In this document: positions 63,174-64,000 of the stretch, one piece after another
How the letters are laid out: every line of letters begins with the position of its first letter
Numbering within the stretch: position 1 is the first letter of the stretch
Assembly: GCF_017114825.1 (NCBI RefSeq)
Contig: NZ_JADEVO010000031.1
Coordinates: 1 to 64,000, forward strand
Direction: 5' to 3'
Source of the DNA: Pseudomonas gregormendelii
GTDB lineage: Bacteria > Pseudomonadota > Gammaproteobacteria > Pseudomonadales > Pseudomonadaceae
Length of the DNA: 64,000 bases
Notes under the pieces: model-generated
What the model saw: only the letters and a program-made list of their open reading frames with translations
What the model was told of the DNA's origin: nothing
Databases searched by the model: none
Translations under genes and position numbers: made by a program

Positions 63174-63806
63174 TCATCTTCTAGGGCTTGGGTCCCCACT
63201 GTAATCGCCGTAATCATCTATTGGGGGATCTTGACGATTACGTCGTTTATGTCGTTCTGCCGCTCCTTGGGCATTTGATTTTCTGGCTTCGAGTTTTGCC
63301 AACTTCTCATTGGTATGAGCCAGCATCCACTCCGCCGCCTGTGCCCGCTGTTCATCTGCCTCCGCCTGCCTCATCGCATCAGCCACTAATCGATTACATT
63401 CCTTCTCACGCGCGCTGATGCTGGCAAAATCGTCTCGCAGGTGTTGCTTGGCTCGCTCTAGACCGGATTTTTCAGCATTCTCGTAACGTTGTTTCGCTTG
63501 ATCCAATCGTCTTCGGTAATCACTGCCAGCTCCGGCTTCGTAAATGACGATACCCACTGAAGCACCGATCAGAACGGAGATGGCGAAAATGAGGAGCATC
63601 AGAGGCATTGCGTACCACAAAATATCCCACCCATAAGCGGTCATTTCCCAATGCTTGCCTCCCCATACATCGAGACGCATGATTTGGAGTCGCGTCTTTA
63701 AGTACGGAAAAAGGACTGTCGCGGAGAGCATTAAAAAGCCGATGAGTACAGACGGCGTGACCAACTCAGCTAACCAATCATAGATATTTCTGAAGGTTTT
63801 CTTCAT
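63174..63806 (-). CDS. Membrane protein with cytoplasmic coiled coil, unknown function
   Basis: A 210-residue protein with two membrane segments (about 14-34, VTPSVLIGFLMLSATVLFPYL, and 65-90, AMPLMLLIFAISVLIG), then a long charged helix with coiled-coil character (about 95-185, rich in Ala, Glu, Lys, Arg), and a polar tail. I do not recognise the family. Its ATG overlaps by 4 bases the stop of an upstream recombinase, so it is expressed with it. It could be an accessory gene such as a defence or transfer factor; this is open. Confidence 0.7.
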   Translation of the reverse strand: MKKTFRNIYDWLAELVTPSVLIGFLMLSATVLFPYLKTRLQIMRLDVWGGKHWEMTAYGWDILWYAMPLMLLIFAISVLIGASVGIVIYEAGAGSDYRRRLDQAKQRYENAEKSGLERAKQHLRDDFASISAREKECNRLVADAMRQAEADEQRAQAAEWMLAHTNEKLAKLEARKSNAQGAAERHKRRNRQDPPIDDYGDYSGDPSPRR

Positions 63807-64000
63807 CGTAGATACACCTCGGTAATTTCCGGACGAAAATGACCGAGCTCCTGAGAGACGGTTTCAAGCGCAACAACTCTTTCCAATCCCAAGAGCTGGA
63901 GTTCAGTCATTCTTTGCTGTGCATAACTATGACGAAGCCCATGTGCGCCTGCAGACCAACCCAGTACCCGAGTTGAGGCAGCGCTGTAGCTAGCGGACCA
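63803..64000 (-). CDS. Second tyrosine recombinase, C-terminal part
   Basis: The frame enters from the right edge and ends at TGA 63805-63803, overlapping the next ATG. The 65 visible residues contain AHGLRHSYAQQRM (the HxxR motif), ELGHFRPEIT (the second His) and TEVYLR with the nucleophile Tyr. It belongs to the integrase-domain family typical of genomic islands, different from the integrase at 60322. The rest lies outside the window. Confidence 0.85.
   Translation of the reverse strand, partial: WSASYSAASTRVLGWSAGAHGLRHSYAQQRMTELQLLGLERVVALETVSQELGHFRPEITEVYLR

Larger units (their letters stand above)
60217..64000. mobile_element. Left end of an integrative element at tRNA-Ile2 (partial)
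   Basis: From the tRNA end rightward the sequence changes character: lower GC, A/T-rich intergenic spaces, and genes for an integrase, an excisionase-like protein, a RepA-like ATPase and a second recombinase, none of which belong to the conserved Pseudomonas order. The right end and any repeated tRNA 3' segment lie beyond the window. Confidence 0.85.

Overview
This is chromosomal DNA of a Pseudomonas, most like the P. fluorescens group. The evidence is high-GC gamma-proteobacterial coding style, Pseudomonas-type REP palindromes, and a gene order that, as I recall it, follows P. aeruginosa PAO1 from tyrS (PA0668) down to the gene beside PA0574 with few interruptions. About 60 kb is conserved core. 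The last 3.8 kb is the left end of an integrated element next to a tRNA gene.

Left part (1-20 kb). The window opens on the promoter and 5' leader of an rRNA operon reading leftward, directly after the end of tyrS. Next come an M23 peptidase with anmK (peptidoglycan turnover), erpA, argC, hemJ, a nitronate monooxygenase-like gene, a DUF805 membrane protein, a short-chain dehydrogenase, a HIT protein, coq7, speD, an OsmC-like protein, vfr and a lipoate-ligase-like gene. The tryptophan genes are split: trpGDC and trpE are separated by the autotransporter esterase estA, at the site that holds the R/F pyocins in P. aeruginosa. Each trp unit is preceded by a short reading frame ending in ARWRWRA with two near-adjacent Trp codons. 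I read these as attenuator leader peptides; the trpE one is the in-frame 3' end of gph.

Middle part (20-42 kb). After gph and rpe comes an iron-type alcohol dehydrogenase, then an ABC importer (agtABCD type, for 4-aminobutyrate/5-aminovalerate) with its response regulator and sensor kinase (agtRS). A DUF3530 pseudo-hydrolase, a DnaJ/TerB protein and the murU-amgK recycling pair follow. Opposite these runs the long lptD-surA-pdxA-rsmA-apaG-apaH-glpE series, whose genes touch or overlap through apaH.

Right core (42-60 kb). prkA, a DUF444 gene and a SpoVR gene form a stress operon behind an apparently structured leader RNA. cca follows, with its ribosome-binding site inside a terminator-like hairpin. 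Then come folK/folB, plsY, tsaD and the macromolecular synthesis genes rpsU, dnaG and rpoD, and a large PAS-GGDEF-EAL protein (rmcA type).

Right end (60.1-64 kb). A tRNA-Ile2(CAU) gene is followed by a tyrosine integrase, a small excisionase-like protein, a RepA-like ATPase, inverted repeats, and on the other strand a membrane/coiled-coil protein overlapping the end of a second tyrosine recombinase cut by the window edge. This is an integrative element whose cargo mostly lies outside the window. No CRISPR array, insertion sequence or tailocin genes were seen.
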